DNA of 5,573 nt from Deltaproteobacteria bacterium (GTDB lineage: Bacteria > Desulfobacterota > Desulfobulbia > Desulfobulbales > BM004): positions 1 to 5,573 of the forward strand of contig JAFDCR010000385.1 of assembly GCA_019312685.1 (NCBI GenBank). Reading direction: 5' to 3'. This document shows positions 4,873 through 5,573 of this stretch, piece after piece; the first letter of the stretch is position 1; every line of letters starts with the position of its first letter. Under the pieces are notes generated by a model, which worked only from the letters and a program-made list of their open reading frames with translations, was not told the origin of the DNA and did no database searches. The translations under genes were made by a program, and so were the position numbers.

Positions 4873-5277
4873 ATGAAGAAAACCGCTCTTTTAATTGCTG
4901 TATTGTCTATGTTCATAGATTCTCCAGTTATGGCTGAAAAACAGGTTGAAGTCACATCAACATACGAACTCTATGGTTCCTGCATAGATGTTATCTATGA
5001 AGACGAAACGCTTACTACCAGTGCCTATTGTAAAGGCTTCATTCAAGGAGCCGTGAATGCACATAAATATTTCACGACATATCATAACGTACCTGAAAAA
5101 TATTGCCTGCCCCAAGCAATTACCGAGAAAGAACTCATTAAAATCTTTATTAAATATGTTGATGAACACCGCCAGGTTATAGAAAAACCCGCCACATCAA
5201 CTTTATATTATATCTTGGATCAAGAATTCCCTTGTCCTCAATCCAAATCTTCAAAAATATTATACTTGTATAGATAA
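4873..5277 (+). CDS. Secreted Rap1a/Tai-like protein with four cysteines
   Basis: This 134-residue protein starts MKKTALLIAVLSMF and has a signal peptide with probable cleavage after VMA (residue 21), so it is periplasmic or exported. The mature part matches the Rap1a/Tai family: LYGSCIDVI with Cys37, AYCKGFIQGAVNAH with Cys53 (the CxGFxxGxxxA core), YCLPQAITEKEL with Cys78, IKYVDEHRQ (93-101) and EFPCP with Cys121. Four cysteines would allow two disulfides. Founding members are immunity proteins against type VI secretion peptidoglycan amidases. Many relatives, however, occur alone and have no tested function, and no effector or secretion gene is adjacent here. So immunity is a family-based possibility, not a deduction. 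A relic of the same family lies at 3749-4118, beyond the PilZ gene. The ribosome site (GGA, 5 bases before ATG) is weak. Confidence 0.78.
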   Translation: MKKTALLIAVLSMFIDSPVMAEKQVEVTSTYELYGSCIDVIYEDETLTTSAYCKGFIQGAVNAHKYFTTYHNVPEKYCLPQAITEKELIKIFIKYVDEHRQVIEKPATSTLYYILDQEFPCPQSKSSKILYLYR

Positions 5278-5513
5278 ATTCCCATGCGATAAACAGGAAT
5301 TATCCCGGTACACTTTAGATCGGCACAATTTACAGTTAAGTTAAGCCAGTTGCAGGCCATCCGGCCTTTGCCTAACATTCACTAGCATCACCAAAACGGG
5401 AATCATGCCGCATAATATTTTGCTGAATTTACGTAATGGAGCCAAACCTTCATTTGACTCTTTTCAGGCATTTTGTAAGTGATCAATTTAAAGGTTGCCA
5501 AGAAGTTGGCTGC
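5278..5513. other. Non-coding gap between the Rap1a-like gene and the tRNA terminator
   Basis: I find no convincing gene in either strand; the longest ATG-initiated frames are about 25 codons without ribosome sites. Two short perfect hairpins are present: AGGCC-ATCC-GGCCT (5354-5367) and GCCAA-GAAG-TTGGC (5497-5510). Neither has a following T run, so neither is a convincing terminator for the upstream gene. AATTCC/GGAATT (5279-5284 and 5297-5302) is a further weak dyad. Confidence 0.5.
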
Positions 5514-5555
5514 AAAACAAAAAAAGGCTTTAAGGTTAATTTCCTCAAAGCCTTT
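5514..5555 (-). terminator. Rho-independent terminator for a leftward tRNA transcript
   Basis: AAAGGCTTT (5523-5531) and AAAGCCTTT (5547-5555) pair perfectly and the stem extends inward through AGG/CCT past one mismatch. Read leftward, the stem is followed by seven T and then further T-rich sequence (A run 5514-5525 on the plus strand). Read rightward there is no proper T run, so it serves a minus-strand gene entering from the right edge, starting 8 bases after the apparent tRNA end. Confidence 0.8.
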
Positions 5556-5563
5556 GCTATTCC

Positions 5564-5573
5564 TGGTAGCGGG
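5564..5573 (-). tRNA. Probable tRNA 3' end (acceptor arm with CCA), cut by window edge
   Basis: The last ten bases read CCCGCTACCA on the minus strand, the form of a tRNA acceptor arm plus discriminator A and encoded CCA. A good terminator follows 8 bases later, as is usual for a tRNA gene. Initiator and elongator methionine tRNAs often end this way, but the anticodon lies outside the window so identity is open. Only ten bases are visible, so a chance match cannot be excluded. Confidence 0.55.

Noticed and set aside
1..5573. Insertion sequences, CRISPR arrays and long repeats
   Set aside because: No transposase fragment, terminal inverted repeats, regularly spaced repeats or long duplicated DNA was seen on either strand.

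Overview
The window looks like a chromosomal stretch from a Desulfobacterota (deltaproteobacterial) bacterium. The main clue is the PAS-LuxR regulator, whose middle segment ending in PYLEEL and C-terminal NLRSYLLSL block are typical of regulators that are abundant in that phylum. A PilZ protein with an N-terminal CxxC/CxC knuckle and an archaeal-looking Nudix plus eIF2B-like gene pair fit the same group. This placement is from family recognition only; no search was run.

Layout, left to right. (1) 1-394, minus: an outer-membrane lipocalin (Blc type), cut by the left edge. (2) 466-521: a strong, nearly symmetric terminator. (3) 547-946, minus: two tandem genes for tiny paralogous proteins (62 and 57 residues) sharing GGYESMVW, two spaced cysteines and a C-terminal LIGTERW. 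(4) 947-1111: a divergent control region with overlapping inverted repeats. (5) 1112-1963, plus: the PAS-LuxR regulator. (6) 2013-2207, minus: a 64-residue hypothetical protein convergent to the regulator. (7) 2413-3732, plus: a two-gene operon of a Nudix hydrolase and an eIF2B-alpha/ribose-1,5-bisphosphate-isomerase-like protein. (8) 3749-4118, plus: a decayed Rap1a/Tai-like gene. (9) 4129-4623, plus: a zinc-knuckle PilZ protein. (10) 4725-4815: a possible decayed cold-shock-domain gene. (11) 4873-5277, plus: an intact secreted four-cysteine Rap1a/Tai-like protein. (12) 5514-5573, minus: a terminator followed by what appears to be the CCA-bearing 3' end of a tRNA running off the right edge.

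How the parts may work together. The LuxR-type regulator and the leftward pair of two-cysteine microproteins share one control region, so autoregulation and control of the pair by a PAS-sensed cue is the simplest model. The Nudix and eIF2B-like genes are 15 bp apart and probably serve one step of phosphorylated sugar or nucleotide metabolism. The sugar-isomerase reading is weakened because the usual THC cysteine is a serine. The right third (about 3730-5510) is visibly more AT-rich than the Nudix/eIF2B operon, carries one clear and one possible gene relic plus an orphan immunity-like gene, and abuts a tRNA 3' end. That is the look of an accessory or decaying island, although no integrase or direct repeat is visible.

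The best candidates for something undescribed are the two-cysteine microprotein pair with its divergent regulator, and the Rap1a-like relic/intact pair flanking a PilZ protein. No transposase, CRISPR array, rRNA or recognisable riboswitch was found.
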